Shown here: positions 35,494-44,054 of the stretch, in pieces | Layout: every line of letters begins with the position of its first letter | Position numbering within the stretch: the first letter of the stretch is position 1 | DNA from: Paraburkholderia sp. PGU19 | GTDB lineage: Bacteria; Pseudomonadota; Gammaproteobacteria; Burkholderiales; Burkholderiaceae | Assembly: GCF_013426915.1 (NCBI RefSeq) | Contig: NZ_AP023179.1 | Coordinates: 1,984,001-2,048,000, forward strand | DNA: 64,000 nt | Direction: 5' to 3' | Program-made: the position numbers and the translations under genes | The notes under the pieces: generated by a model | Database searches by the model: none | Told to the model about the DNA's origin: nothing | What the model saw: only the letters and a program-made list of their open reading frames with translations

Positions 35494-37104
35494 TCAATAG
35501 CGCATCGGCTGATCGGGCAGCGTGACGAAGAATGTCGACCCCGCCCCTTCCGCCGATTCGACCCACACACGCCCGCCATGCCGCTCGACGGTGCGCCGCA
35601 CGAGTGCAAGGCCAATGCCGTCGCCTTGCGCGACATCGCCATGCAGCCGCTGGAACGCGCGAAATACTTTCGACATGTAGGCGGCGGGAATGCCCATTCC
35701 ATTGTCGCGCACAAAGTAAGTGCGCGTCCTTGCCGCCGACGCGAGCGCGCTCTCCGCAAGCTCGCCATCCAGCGCCCCGACTTCGATGCGCCCCGGCCGC
35801 GACGAATCGAGAAAATTGATTGCGTTCGAAAGCAACTGGCTGAACACCTGTTCGATCGCGGACGGATCGCCCCATGCCGTGGGCAGATCGCGCACGACCA
35901 CCACGACGCGGCGCTCGTCGATCCGCTTTTGCAGCGCGTCGACAGCGCGCGCGACCGCGCGGCCGACGCTCACACGCTGCCATTGATATTCGAGCCGCCC
36001 CGCGCGCGAAATTCGCAACAGCGCTTCGATAATGGCCGCGGCGCGCGTCACCGACGAGCGCACATAGCGCAGCGATTCCTGCACGTCGCCATCGAGCACG
36101 TGCGCGAGGCGCTTGTGTTCGAGGTCGGGCAGATGCGCATCGTCGATGGTCACGCGCAGTTCGTCGCACGAAACCTGCAGTTCCTTCGAGAAACCCTGCA
36201 TGTTCACGAGCGGCGAACGCAGATCGTGCGACACGCTGTAGATGAACATCTCGTTGTCCTGCGTCTCCTGACGCAGGGTCTCGTTGACGCTCGCCAGTTC
36301 CGCGGCGCGCACTTGCAGCGATGTCTTGAGCGCGGCCTGTTTCTCGTCGGCCTCACGCAGCAGCGCGCTCGTGCGATTCAGCGCGGAATCGAGCGCGGCG
36401 ATTTCGTCGTTGCCCGATAGCGGCGTGGGCAGCGGCTGCCCGCTGGCGAGCCGCTGCGCGTTTTCCGCGAGCACGTCGAGCCGCCGGCCGATGCTGCGCG
36501 CGAATCCAAATGCTGTGCCCGCCCACAGCAGCATCGAGCCGATCACGGCGCCTACCAACGTCCATTGCTGCCGCTGGCGCGTTTTCGCGAGTGTCGCGTT
36601 GCGCTCGACTTCGAGCCGCGATGCTTCGTCGATGAATTCTTTCAACTGCGCGCGAAAGCGCATCACCTGAGCAGGCAACTCGCCGCCTTCGAGCGTGACG
36701 AATGGTTTCATCGTTGCGCCCGTACGCATCGACTGCGCGACGGACAGCGCCTGCTGGCGGTAGCTGTCCACTTCGTCGCGCATGCGTTGCACGCGCGCGG
36801 CCTGCGCGGGCGTATCGGCGACGGCCGTTTCGAGCCGCGCGAGCCGGTCTCCGATATCGACCCACGCCGCATGGCGGTCCATGAACGAAGCGTCGCCCGC
36901 GACGATGCCCGTGCGCACGCGCGCGACTTGCCGGAGCACGGGGTTTTCGAGCGCGGTCGCCTGATAGAGGATCTGCTTGCTGTCCGACGAGCGCTCGACA
37001 GCGCGTGTGGTTTGCGCCTGCATGTCGAAGACGACGCCGAGCAGCGCCAGTTCGATGGCGCTCGGCAACGCGATCAGCAATAAACCTTTGGTGAACAGTT
37101 TCAT
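35494..37104 (-). CDS. Membrane sensor histidine kinase, CHASE3-like sensor with HAMP
   Basis: 536 residues. Two membrane helices (about 7-28 and 180-205) bracket a helical periplasmic domain like CHASE3. Then come HAMP (RRLDVLAENAQRLASG), a coiled coil, the phytochrome-type H-box FIYSVSHDLRSPLVNMQGFS, N-box SQLLSNAINFL, G1 VRDNGMGIPAAY and G2 GDGIGLALVRR. ATG at 37104 places the first helix at the N-terminus; the frame to 37179 is upstream. It heads the operon with the receiver and the hybrid kinase. The stimulus is not visible. Confidence 0.92.
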   Translation of the reverse strand: MKLFTKGLLLIALPSAIELALLGVVFDMQAQTTRAVERSSDSKQILYQATALENPVLRQVARVRTGIVAGDASFMDRHAAWVDIGDRLARLETAVADTPAQAARVQRMRDEVDSYRQQALSVAQSMRTGATMKPFVTLEGGELPAQVMRFRAQLKEFIDEASRLEVERNATLAKTRQRQQWTLVGAVIGSMLLWAGTAFGFARSIGRRLDVLAENAQRLASGQPLPTPLSGNDEIAALDSALNRTSALLREADEKQAALKTSLQVRAAELASVNETLRQETQDNEMFIYSVSHDLRSPLVNMQGFSKELQVSCDELRVTIDDAHLPDLEHKRLAHVLDGDVQESLRYVRSSVTRAAAIIEALLRISRAGRLEYQWQRVSVGRAVARAVDALQKRIDERRVVVVVRDLPTAWGDPSAIEQVFSQLLSNAINFLDSSRPGRIEVGALDGELAESALASAARTRTYFVRDNGMGIPAAYMSKVFRAFQRLHGDVAQGDGIGLALVRRTVERHGGRVWVESAEGAGSTFFVTLPDQPMRY

Positions 37105-37644
37105 CGATGGCTGGCGCAATGCGGCGTGAACGTGCGAGGCAACCGTTTCCCGACATGTGGAACTGACGCGCGCAATCATGAGCGGCGCGCATGCATCATG
37201 ATTGTGCGCCGCGCCTTTAACGTCGCTGCGCGACGAACGCTATCGATATTTTCACTCATGCGCCGCGCCCGTCGACTCGCCGGACCGGCGCAATGTGCGT
37301 GAAAGCCGCGCCGCAACTGGGACGCGGCCATTATCGGCGGGCACAACGGATATTTCAATGCACGCCGAGGAGGGCTTGGCGCACATAAAAATGTCTTTTT
37401 TTACGGTGCCGGAAACACGCGCAGCGCGGGTGAGTCTATTATTGAGACCAGATGCACAGGGGATGCGAAAGCGCACGGCGACGCGATTCGGCCTGGTTCG
37501 CACGGAACGATGGAGTGAGACAGACGAATCACCGTGTATCCGGCATTTTCGTATGCTATAAAAGATCGACGTGCGGCGCGCGAAGCCGGGAGTGGTCGCA
37601 TGAGGACGCTGCGTTTCTTGCAATTCTTTTTCAGGCGAGTTTTT
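37105..37644. other. Divergent intergenic region (540 bp)
   Basis: Between the histidine kinase operon (minus) and the hypothetical gene at 37645 (plus). It holds A/T-rich islands (ACATAAAAATGTCTTTTTTTACGG near 37385 and TATGCTATAAAAG near 37552) that could be promoters for each side. An upstream in-frame ATG at 37600 exists. No RNA gene or clear operator seen. Confidence 0.5.
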
Positions 37645-38097
37645 ATGTCCTTCCCGAAAAAGCGCAGGCGCGCGAAGGTGGACGGCGACGAGTCGTTCCT
37701 CGCTGTGCTGCGACACTTCAAGCCCTTCGGTCAGCTCGACACCAAGATTGCGCGCGCCCGCGCGCAAGATGAACCGGTGCTCTACGCGCATGTATTGCCG
37801 GGACTCGATGTCCTGCTATGCAGCGTGCGCGGCGCGCATCCACCGTATCCCGCCGTCGCCGAGTTGCGCCGGCGCTGCATCGAATCCATTGCGAATGCGC
37901 TCGAACAGCCGCTCGACGGACTGGAGAACGGCGGCTACTGGTACGAGGCCGACGGTTTCGGCTTCCTCGTGTTCGCGAGTCGCGCAAGAGCGCGCATCCT
38001 GCCCGAGTTCGGCGCGACGCGCACGGCTGCCAGCACGCGGCGCGGCGTGCGTCGCCAGGATGCGGCGGGCGACGCGACACCGCGCTCGCTGCGTTGA
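37645..38097 (+). CDS. Hypothetical protein, unknown family
   Basis: 150 residues starting MSFPKKRRRAKVDGDESFLA. The N-terminus is strongly basic, the middle contains ELRRRCIESIANALEQPLDG and GGYWYEADGFGFLVFAS, and the tail is Arg/Ala-rich and probably disordered. No signal peptide or membrane helix. I prefer ATG 37645 because the 15 codons before it (from ATG 37600) use A/T-rich codons rare in this genome, although 37600 has a better GGGAG ribosome site. Function unknown. Confidence 0.6.
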   Translation: MSFPKKRRRAKVDGDESFLAVLRHFKPFGQLDTKIARARAQDEPVLYAHVLPGLDVLLCSVRGAHPPYPAVAELRRRCIESIANALEQPLDGLENGGYWYEADGFGFLVFASRARARILPEFGATRTAASTRRGVRRQDAAGDATPRSLR

Positions 38098-38130
38098 ATC
38101 CCACAGATTACGCGTAGCAATTCACACGAA

Positions 38131-38165
38131 ACACGGCCGCGAGATTCGCGGCCGTGGTGTTTTTG
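38131..38165 (+). terminator. Terminator between the hypothetical gene and the AsmA gene
   Basis: Stem CACGGCCGCGA / TCGCGGCCGTG with a 3-base loop, then GTGTTTTTG. The two flanking genes are convergent. Confidence 0.85.
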
Positions 38166-38205
38166 CGGGTCAATCATTGCGGGTGATGCATCCGCGCCCG
38201 CGCGC

Positions 38206-40659
38206 TCAACTTCCCTTGTATTCCGCCGCGTTCGACGGTCCCGGCAGTGCTGCGCCGTTGTTCGGCTTGGCAGGCTGCTTCGACGGCGCTGTCGACGGCG
38301 AGACGGCCGATGCGCCCGGCGTCCCGGGCGGCAGCGCCAGCGCCTTGGCCTTTTCGCGCTGTCCCGGCGGCGGCGCCGTCGGATGCTGCGCCTCCATGGC
38401 CGCCATCAGTTGCTGACACGGCAAAGGCTTGTTGTTGCTCGGCGCAATTAAAGGGATCAGCGCGGCGAACGGATTGATCAGACCGAGCCCGACCATCGCG
38501 CCGCCGCGCACTGCGAGCGCCGCTGCATTCACGCCGACGTGCGGGTCCTTGAACGTGCCCTTCACGTAGAGCGGCGAACGTAGCGAGAAGATGCGGAAAC
38601 CCTTCGTGTGCGGATGCACGCCGAGGTCCATCGACTCGTTCTTCAGGTTCACCGTGCCGTCCACGTTGATCACGGCGTCCTGCGTGTCGAGCGCGAACAC
38701 ACGTGAATCGAGCACGCCGTCCGTCACGACGAAGTCGCCCGCCGCGCAATTGATCTGCACATCGCGATTGCCGAACAGCTTTTCATAGACGACGTTCGCC
38801 ACGTTCAGCCCGGCCGCTTCCATCAGCAAACGGCTCACCGCGCCATCGGTGACGAGCAGTTTCACTTCGCCGTTCGACGAAGCCGCGAGCGCCGCGGGCG
38901 AATTGCCCGTCGCCGACAGCGCGGCGTCGCCGTTGACCTCGCCTAGCGCGTTCTGCATCGTCTTCGCGGTCGGCAGCAACTGCTTGAGCTTCAGATGCCG
39001 CGCTTCCGTCGAAACACGCCCCTTGAGCGGCGTGGCGCTGCCGTCGAGATGAATGTTCGACGCCAGCGACCCGCCCGCGACGCCGAACTTCAGCGGCTCG
39101 AACGACAGCACGCCGTCCGTCATCACGACATGCGTGTAGAGATCGGTGATGGGTAGCGCCGGGTCCTTGATGATGCGGCGGCCCGTGAACTTCACGTCGG
39201 CGTCGATCGCCTTCCAGCGGTCAGTCTTGAACTCTTCGGTCGGCAGCGCCTTGTCGGACGGCTGGCGTGCGGTGTCGCCGCGTTTCGCCTTGCTCGCGTT
39301 GCTGTCCGCGCCGATGACCGGCGCGAGGTCCTTGAACTGCAACAGATTCGAGACAAGCGTGCCTTCGAGCAGCGGACGTGTCGCGCGTTGCGTATAGACG
39401 ACCGTGCCGTTCACATCGCTGCCGCCCACGCGGCCTGTAAAATTTTCATACCTGAATACGCTGCCGCCCTGCTTGAAGTTGCCGATCAGATGGCCTTCCG
39501 TCGCATAGGGCGGCGTCTCGGGCAGGGTAATGCCCGTCAGGTCATACAGATGATCGAGGCTCGTGCCTTGTAGCCACAGACGCAGATCGACGGCAGCCAG
39601 ATGCGCGGGATCGGTGACGGTGCCGACCAGCGCGATGCGCAGATCACCCGCCTTCACATCGGCCTGCACCGGGAATGGACGGGATGTGTCCTGCAACGCA
39701 AGCACACCGCCGAGCTTGCCGCTGCCCGATATGGGCGAACGGTTGTAGGTGCCCTTCACCGTCCAGCCGATTCCGTATTGCGGTGAGTTCGTGCTCTGCG
39801 CGACGGCCGTTCCCGTTGCGCTCGCGGGCACGCCGGAGGCGGCCACTACGCTCGATGCGCCCACGCCGGCCGTCGTCGCGGGCGCAGACGCGCCCGACGC
39901 AACAGGCACGCCAGGCGCAACCGTGGATGCACCCGACGCCTCGGACGCGGCGGCCGCCTTCGCCTGCGCGGTCAGTTGCTTCGCGCCCTGCTTGCCGACG
40001 ACTTCCGCCGACGACCTGCGCGACGCCTCTTCCTGTTGCTTCATCGCTTCGCCGATCGGAATCGGCTGGCCGAGCGTATCGACGACGGCCTGCATGTCGA
40101 TCTTTTTCTGCTGGTCCGACAGCGCGATATTGCCTTTATTCAGCTGGATATCGTGCAGATCGAGCTTCCATTCCGACGGTCCCGCCGACGATTTCAGCTT
40201 GAACGTCCAGTTGTTGCGCCCGTCGAGGAGCCGTTCGAGATCGACGGATGGATTCACGACGTTGATTACCGGGATCACGATGTCGTGGGCGAGCAGCGGC
40301 AACACTTTCACCTGAAAGTCGATTTCATCGAGCGTCGCGAAGTGCTGCTGTTTAGTCCAGTCGGGATTGGCGATCGTGATGTTCTGCGCCGAGAAGCGCG
40401 GCCACGGCACCCACGAACGCCAGCCCGTCTCGCCGACGGGGTGGCGCCAACCCACCTTCAGATCGCCTTCGATCGCAAAAGGCCGGCCGATTGCTTCACT
40501 GACCTTGTCGTTCACATAGGGCCGCGCGCGGTTCCAGTCGAACGTCAGAATGAAAACCGCCAACGCAACTATGAGGATCACCAGCACCGCGAACAGCCAC
40601 GCGAGGGCCTTGCCGATTGTCTTGCCGACGGATATGCCGGTCGAGTGCAGCACAGCCAT
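38206..40659 (-). CDS. AsmA family protein
   Basis: 817 residues. A basic start and one membrane helix (about 18-41, LAWLFAVLVILIVALAVFIL) anchor a large periplasmic part. The AsmA N-domain follows (PYVNDKVSEAIGRPFAIEGD), then an Ala/Ser/Val-rich low-complexity linker (about 215-290), and the C-terminal AsmA domain (KLLVTDGAVSRLLMEAAGLN ... GDFVVTDGVLDSRVFALDTQ). The tail is Pro/Ala-rich. AsmA-like proteins are bridge-like lipid carriers between the membranes in other bacteria. It is divergent from fetAB. Confidence 0.9.
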   Translation of the reverse strand: MAVLHSTGISVGKTIGKALAWLFAVLVILIVALAVFILTFDWNRARPYVNDKVSEAIGRPFAIEGDLKVGWRHPVGETGWRSWVPWPRFSAQNITIANPDWTKQQHFATLDEIDFQVKVLPLLAHDIVIPVINVVNPSVDLERLLDGRNNWTFKLKSSAGPSEWKLDLHDIQLNKGNIALSDQQKKIDMQAVVDTLGQPIPIGEAMKQQEEASRRSSAEVVGKQGAKQLTAQAKAAAASEASGASTVAPGVPVASGASAPATTAGVGASSVVAASGVPASATGTAVAQSTNSPQYGIGWTVKGTYNRSPISGSGKLGGVLALQDTSRPFPVQADVKAGDLRIALVGTVTDPAHLAAVDLRLWLQGTSLDHLYDLTGITLPETPPYATEGHLIGNFKQGGSVFRYENFTGRVGGSDVNGTVVYTQRATRPLLEGTLVSNLLQFKDLAPVIGADSNASKAKRGDTARQPSDKALPTEEFKTDRWKAIDADVKFTGRRIIKDPALPITDLYTHVVMTDGVLSFEPLKFGVAGGSLASNIHLDGSATPLKGRVSTEARHLKLKQLLPTAKTMQNALGEVNGDAALSATGNSPAALAASSNGEVKLLVTDGAVSRLLMEAAGLNVANVVYEKLFGNRDVQINCAAGDFVVTDGVLDSRVFALDTQDAVINVDGTVNLKNESMDLGVHPHTKGFRIFSLRSPLYVKGTFKDPHVGVNAAALAVRGGAMVGLGLINPFAALIPLIAPSNNKPLPCQQLMAAMEAQHPTAPPPGQREKAKALALPPGTPGASAVSPSTAPSKQPAKPNNGAALPGPSNAAEYKGS

Positions 40660-40762
40660 GAGCGCTCCGAGAAAATACCTGCGTCATTTGTCTGCGCAGC
40701 ACGTGCTGTGCCCGCGTGCGCGCTTCGTTATGATGATGCGCTGCGACAGATTCCAACATGCC

Positions 40763-41515
40763 ATGTCCCACGACACGAATATAACGGACGCGCCCCTCGT
40801 CCACGCGCAAGACCTTGTGCGGCGCGACGCGACGCGCGGCCAGACGCTGCTGCATGCCACCAGCATCGCGATTCATGCGGGCGAGCGGATTGCGATCACC
40901 GGCCCGTCCGGGTCCGGCAAAAGCGTGTTCATGCGCGCGCTCGCGCTGCTCGATCCACTCGATAGCGGCGAGGTGCTGTGGCGCGGCAAGCGCATTGCAC
41001 GGGCGACGATCCCGCGTTACCGGCGGCAGGTCGCCTACATTCGTCAGCGGCCCGCGTTGCTCGACGGCACCGTCGAAGACAATCTGCGTTATCCGTACAC
41101 GCTGCGCGCGTATCGCGACGTCCGCTTCGACCGCGCGCGAGCGGCCGAGCTCGCGTCGCAGGCGGGACGTGCGAGCGATTTTCTCGACCGTTTCGCGAGC
41201 GAGCTGTCGGGCGGCGAAGCGCAGATCGCCGCGCTGATCCGCGTCCTGCAACTCGCACCGGACGTGTTGCTGCTCGACGAACCGACGGCATCACTCGATC
41301 CCGAATCGGCTCGTGCGATCGAAGGTCTGGTGCGCGCGTGGTTCGACGCCGCGCCGCAGGTGCGCGCATGGCTGTGGGTATCGCACGATCCGGCGCAAGC
41401 GGCACGCGTGAGCAACCGTCATTTGACGATGCGCGCCGGCGTGCTCGACGACGCGCAGCCCAATATGCCCGATACGTCCGATATGTCCGCGCACACCGGG
41501 GAGAAGCCGCGATGA
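40763..41515 (+). CDS. fetA: Iron efflux ABC transporter ATP-binding protein FetA
   Basis: 250 residues. Walker A GPSGSGKSVFM, Q-loop AYIRQRPALLDGTV, signature ELSGGEAQIAALIR and Walker B LLLDEPTASLD. The short insert and the partner gene identify the FetA/YbbL type, which exports iron under oxidative stress. Its stop overlaps the fetB start by the ATGA junction, showing translational coupling. Start at ATG 40763 (second of two close ATGs in different frames). Confidence 0.9.
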   Translation: MSHDTNITDAPLVHAQDLVRRDATRGQTLLHATSIAIHAGERIAITGPSGSGKSVFMRALALLDPLDSGEVLWRGKRIARATIPRYRRQVAYIRQRPALLDGTVEDNLRYPYTLRAYRDVRFDRARAAELASQAGRASDFLDRFASELSGGEAQIAALIRVLQLAPDVLLLDEPTASLDPESARAIEGLVRAWFDAAPQVRAWLWVSHDPAQAARVSNRHLTMRAGVLDDAQPNMPDTSDMSAHTGEKPR

Positions 41516-42315
41516 CCTTGCAGAACCTGAGCCTCTGGGACGTCGCGCTCGCGGCGCTGCTGATCGTGGTGAACGGCGCGGTATCCGTCCTGCTCAAGCT
41601 CGATCTCGAACGCAAGCTCGCGTGGGCAGCCGTGCGCACCGTCGTCCAGTTGCTTGCGATCGGCTATGTGCTTGCGTGGGTGTTCGCGTACGCCTGCTGG
41701 TACGTGGTGCTGCCATTGATGATCGCGATGACGCTGATCGCGGGCTTCGCGGGCGCGGGACGCGGCTCGCGCACGTATGCCGGGCAGCGCGTCGACAGCA
41801 TCCTGTCGATCTGGGCGAGCGCGTGGCTCGTCGCGGCCGTTGGACTGTTTGCCGTGATCCGCATTCGACCGTGGTACGAGCCGCAATATGCGATTCCGAT
41901 TCTCGGGATGATTCTCGGCAATACGCTGACGGGCGTGTCGCTGGGCATCGAACGGATGACGGAGGAACTGACGGCGCGCCGCGACCGCGTCGACATGGCG
42001 CTCGCGCTCGGCGCGACGCGCTGGGAAGCGGCGCAGGGACCGGCGCGCCAGGCGGTGCGCGCCGGCATGATTCCGACGCTCAACCAGATGGCCGTGGTCG
42101 GCGTCGTGAGTCTGCCGGGGATGATGACGGGCCAGGTGCTCGCCGGGCAATCGCCGCTGCAGGCGGTGCGCTATCAAATCGTAATCATGTTCCTGATCGC
42201 GGCATCGTCGGCGCTGGGGACGGTGGGCGCCGTGCTGCTTACGTATCGGCGGCTGTTTTCGCCGGAGCACCGGTTTCTGGCGTCGCGGCTCGTCGAGCGT
42301 CGCTCGAAACCCTGA
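41512..42315 (+). CDS. fetB: Iron export ABC transporter permease FetB
   Basis: 267 residues with about seven membrane helices, of the UPF0014/YbbM family. Visible signatures are LEDLERKLAWAAVRT-like start (LDLERKLAWAAVRTVVQLL), GMILGNTLTGVSLGIERM, ALALGATRWEAA and VVGVVSLPGMMTGQVLAGQS, the last being the family hallmark. It works with FetA in the inner membrane. It begins inside the fetA stop codon. Confidence 0.92.
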   Translation: MTLQNLSLWDVALAALLIVVNGAVSVLLKLDLERKLAWAAVRTVVQLLAIGYVLAWVFAYACWYVVLPLMIAMTLIAGFAGAGRGSRTYAGQRVDSILSIWASAWLVAAVGLFAVIRIRPWYEPQYAIPILGMILGNTLTGVSLGIERMTEELTARRDRVDMALALGATRWEAAQGPARQAVRAGMIPTLNQMAVVGVVSLPGMMTGQVLAGQSPLQAVRYQIVIMFLIAASSALGTVGAVLLTYRRLFSPEHRFLASRLVERRSKP

Positions 42316-42405
42316 AGTGCGGCGCCAGGCGCGCGCCGCAATCAATGCATGCACACCGCATGCAATTCAGTCGATGTGCATGGTTCGTATACGGACTCAG
42401 ACGCG

Positions 42406-42972
42406 TCACCGTTTGGCCGACACGGCCACCTGTGAGCCGTCGCTGAGTGTCAGCGTCTTTGTGCTGCCGTTGGTCGGCATGGTGAAGCGCAGCACCTGAC
42501 TGACGCTCGTGTAGTTCGGGCACTTGAGCGACTTGCCATTGTTCGACACGGCCTTCGTGCCCTTCGGCGTTTGCGCCTGGAAGCTCATCTGCACGGTCGC
42601 GGTGCCGTCTTTGGCGACGACGGGTGCGAAGCGGATCTGCGTCTGACGGATCATTGCGCCGTTCGTGTCGAGCGGTAGCGACGACAGGTCGGGGCAATCG
42701 CCATCGGCCGCGACGGGGCCGCCGGGCGGCACGGTTTTCCAGGTGAAATCGTCCGATTCGCCGGAACGGATGGTGCGCGTTTCCTGCGAGTTGCCGAATT
42801 GTTTCGACGTGACCTTGACCGTATAGCGGATGGGGCCGTCCGTGGCCGCCTGCGAGGTCACGGTGATGGGCGTGGCCGCGTGCGCGGGTGCGGGTAATGC
42901 GGCGAGCGCTAGCGTTGCGCATGCGATAGAAGCGACAACAGAAACGGCGGGAAGTTTGACGCTGATGCTCAT
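42406..42972 (-). CDS. Exported hypothetical protein
   Basis: 188 residues. A signal peptide (MSISVKLPAVSVVASIACAT, cleavage near AHAATP) precedes a beta-rich domain with two Cys (DGDCPDLSS and SLKCPNYTS) that could form a disulphide. The C-terminus reads KTLTLSDGSQVAVSAKR. ATG at 42972 is preceded by GAGGTG. I do not recognise the family. It sits between fetB (convergent) and the long inverted repeat. Confidence 0.75.
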   Translation of the reverse strand: MSISVKLPAVSVVASIACATLALAALPAPAHAATPITVTSQAATDGPIRYTVKVTSKQFGNSQETRTIRSGESDDFTWKTVPPGGPVAADGDCPDLSSLPLDTNGAMIRQTQIRFAPVVAKDGTATVQMSFQAQTPKGTKAVSNNGKSLKCPNYTSVSQVLRFTMPTNGSTKTLTLSDGSQVAVSAKR

Positions 42973-43224
42973 ACTGTCACCTCGTTGTTGTGCTGCTGCG
43001 CGGTGCCATGCAGGTGCCATGCAGGTGCGATAGCGCTGGCCGCGCGCGGCGGTTTTTTTGCATGTTGCACGGAAAGTCTAACGCCAAGTGGTTGGCGTGG
43101 AGTTGGGTTTGGGCTGGGATTAACCCGGGGTTGGGGTGGATTTTTTTTGCGCTGCGCGCCGTAGGTTGTGGCTGCGCATGCCTTGTCGGTGTGGTTTAGC
43201 TTTTGCGCTGGCATTTTTTGCGTT
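42973..43224. other. G/T-rich gap leading into the long inverted repeat
   Basis: No gene. It contains an 11-bp tandem duplication (GCCATGCAGGT, near 43003-43025), a small hairpin CGCCAA-4-TTGGCG (about 43083-43098) and a strand-skewed G/T tract. Confidence 0.5.
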
Positions 43225-43379
43225 GGCGCCTGCGCGGCGCGGGCGGATTGGTTTTTGTGGGTTTTCGCTGGCATCCGCAGGGCGGTGTTTATTGCGCACG
43301 CGGTTTGGGTTATTTGCCTTTGCGCTGGCATCCGCGTTATGTCTTTGTGCTTCAAGCGTTGCCCCTGTGCGGGGCGGCA

Positions 43380-43413
43380 CCTACTTTTCTTTGCCGCCGC
43401 AAAGAAAAGTAGG
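43380..43413. repeat. Perfect 15-bp hairpin in the left arm
   Basis: CCTACTTTTCTTTGC, 4-base loop, GCAAAGAAAAGTAGG. Confidence 0.9.
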
Positions 43414-43892
43414 CAAAAGAAAGCGGCGAACACCGCCAACATTTCTTCTTGCCTGAGGGCCCCCAACCGGTCTTACGCCTCACACGGCAGCGCACTTGTT
43501 CGCGCGTGTTGCCAACGCGCTGAATGAGCGCCTCACCCGCTTCGAATACCCGTGCACGGGCCAGCGGCGGCGAATGGTTTGCGCCGCCCAGGTGGCAAAC
43601 TGTGTGTAGGTTGTCGCGTCGTATAGCTTGGCGCTCTTACAGAGTGGAACGCGTGCGCTATCGGGTCCGAAGTGAGGCGTGTGGAGTACTACGGCCTACA
43701 CACAGTTTGCCACCTGGGCGGCCGTGGAATGTCTGGCACGGCGTGCTGCAACGCGGGTGCGTGAAGCGGGTGAGGCGCTCATTCAGAGCGTTGGCAACGA
43801 ACATGAGTCACGTGGTTGCCGTGTGAAGCGTAAGACCGGTTGGGGGCCCTCAGGCAAAAACTAGCACTGGCGGTGTTAGCCGCTTTCTTTTG

Positions 43893-43926
43893 CCTACTTT
43901 TCTTTGCGGCGGCAAAGAAAAGTAGG
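43893..43926. repeat. Perfect 15-bp hairpin in the right arm
   Basis: The same 15-bp stem as at 43380-43413, with loop GGCG. Confidence 0.9.
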
Positions 43927-44054
43927 TGCCGCCCCACACAGGGGCAACGCTTGAAGCACGAAGGCAAAGCGCGAATGCCAGCGAAAAAAACCGCCCGCGC
44001 CGCGCAGGCGCCATCACCCCCGCGTCGCAGACAAAAAACCAAAAATCCAAAAAA

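Larger units (their letters stand above)
43225..44012. repeat. Long imperfect inverted repeat, 386-bp and 318-bp arms around an 84-bp centre
   Basis: The left arm (43225-43610) and the reverse complement of the right arm (43695-44012) run in parallel. Shared blocks, outside in: GGCGCCTGCGCGGCGCGGGC, GTGCTTCAAGCGTTGCCCCT, the CCTACTTTTCTTTGC hairpin, GAGGGCCCCCAACCGGTCTT, GAATGAGCGCCTCACCCGCT and GGTGGCAAACTGTGTGTAGG. Each arm thus carries its own hairpin. The left arm has an extra block near 43260-43320. No open frame looks protein coding and there is no transposase. It resembles a Burkholderia-type dispersed repeat, though I cannot search for copies. Confidence 0.85.

Noticed and set aside
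37202..37561. A 119-codon frame in the kinase/hypothetical gap
   Set aside because: No ribosome site, mixed codon use and no recognisable motif; it crosses the A/T-rich probable promoter region.
43225..44012. CRISPR array or integron as an explanation for the repeats
   Set aside because: There is one inverted pair, not a regular series of short direct repeats with spacers, and no cas or integrase gene.
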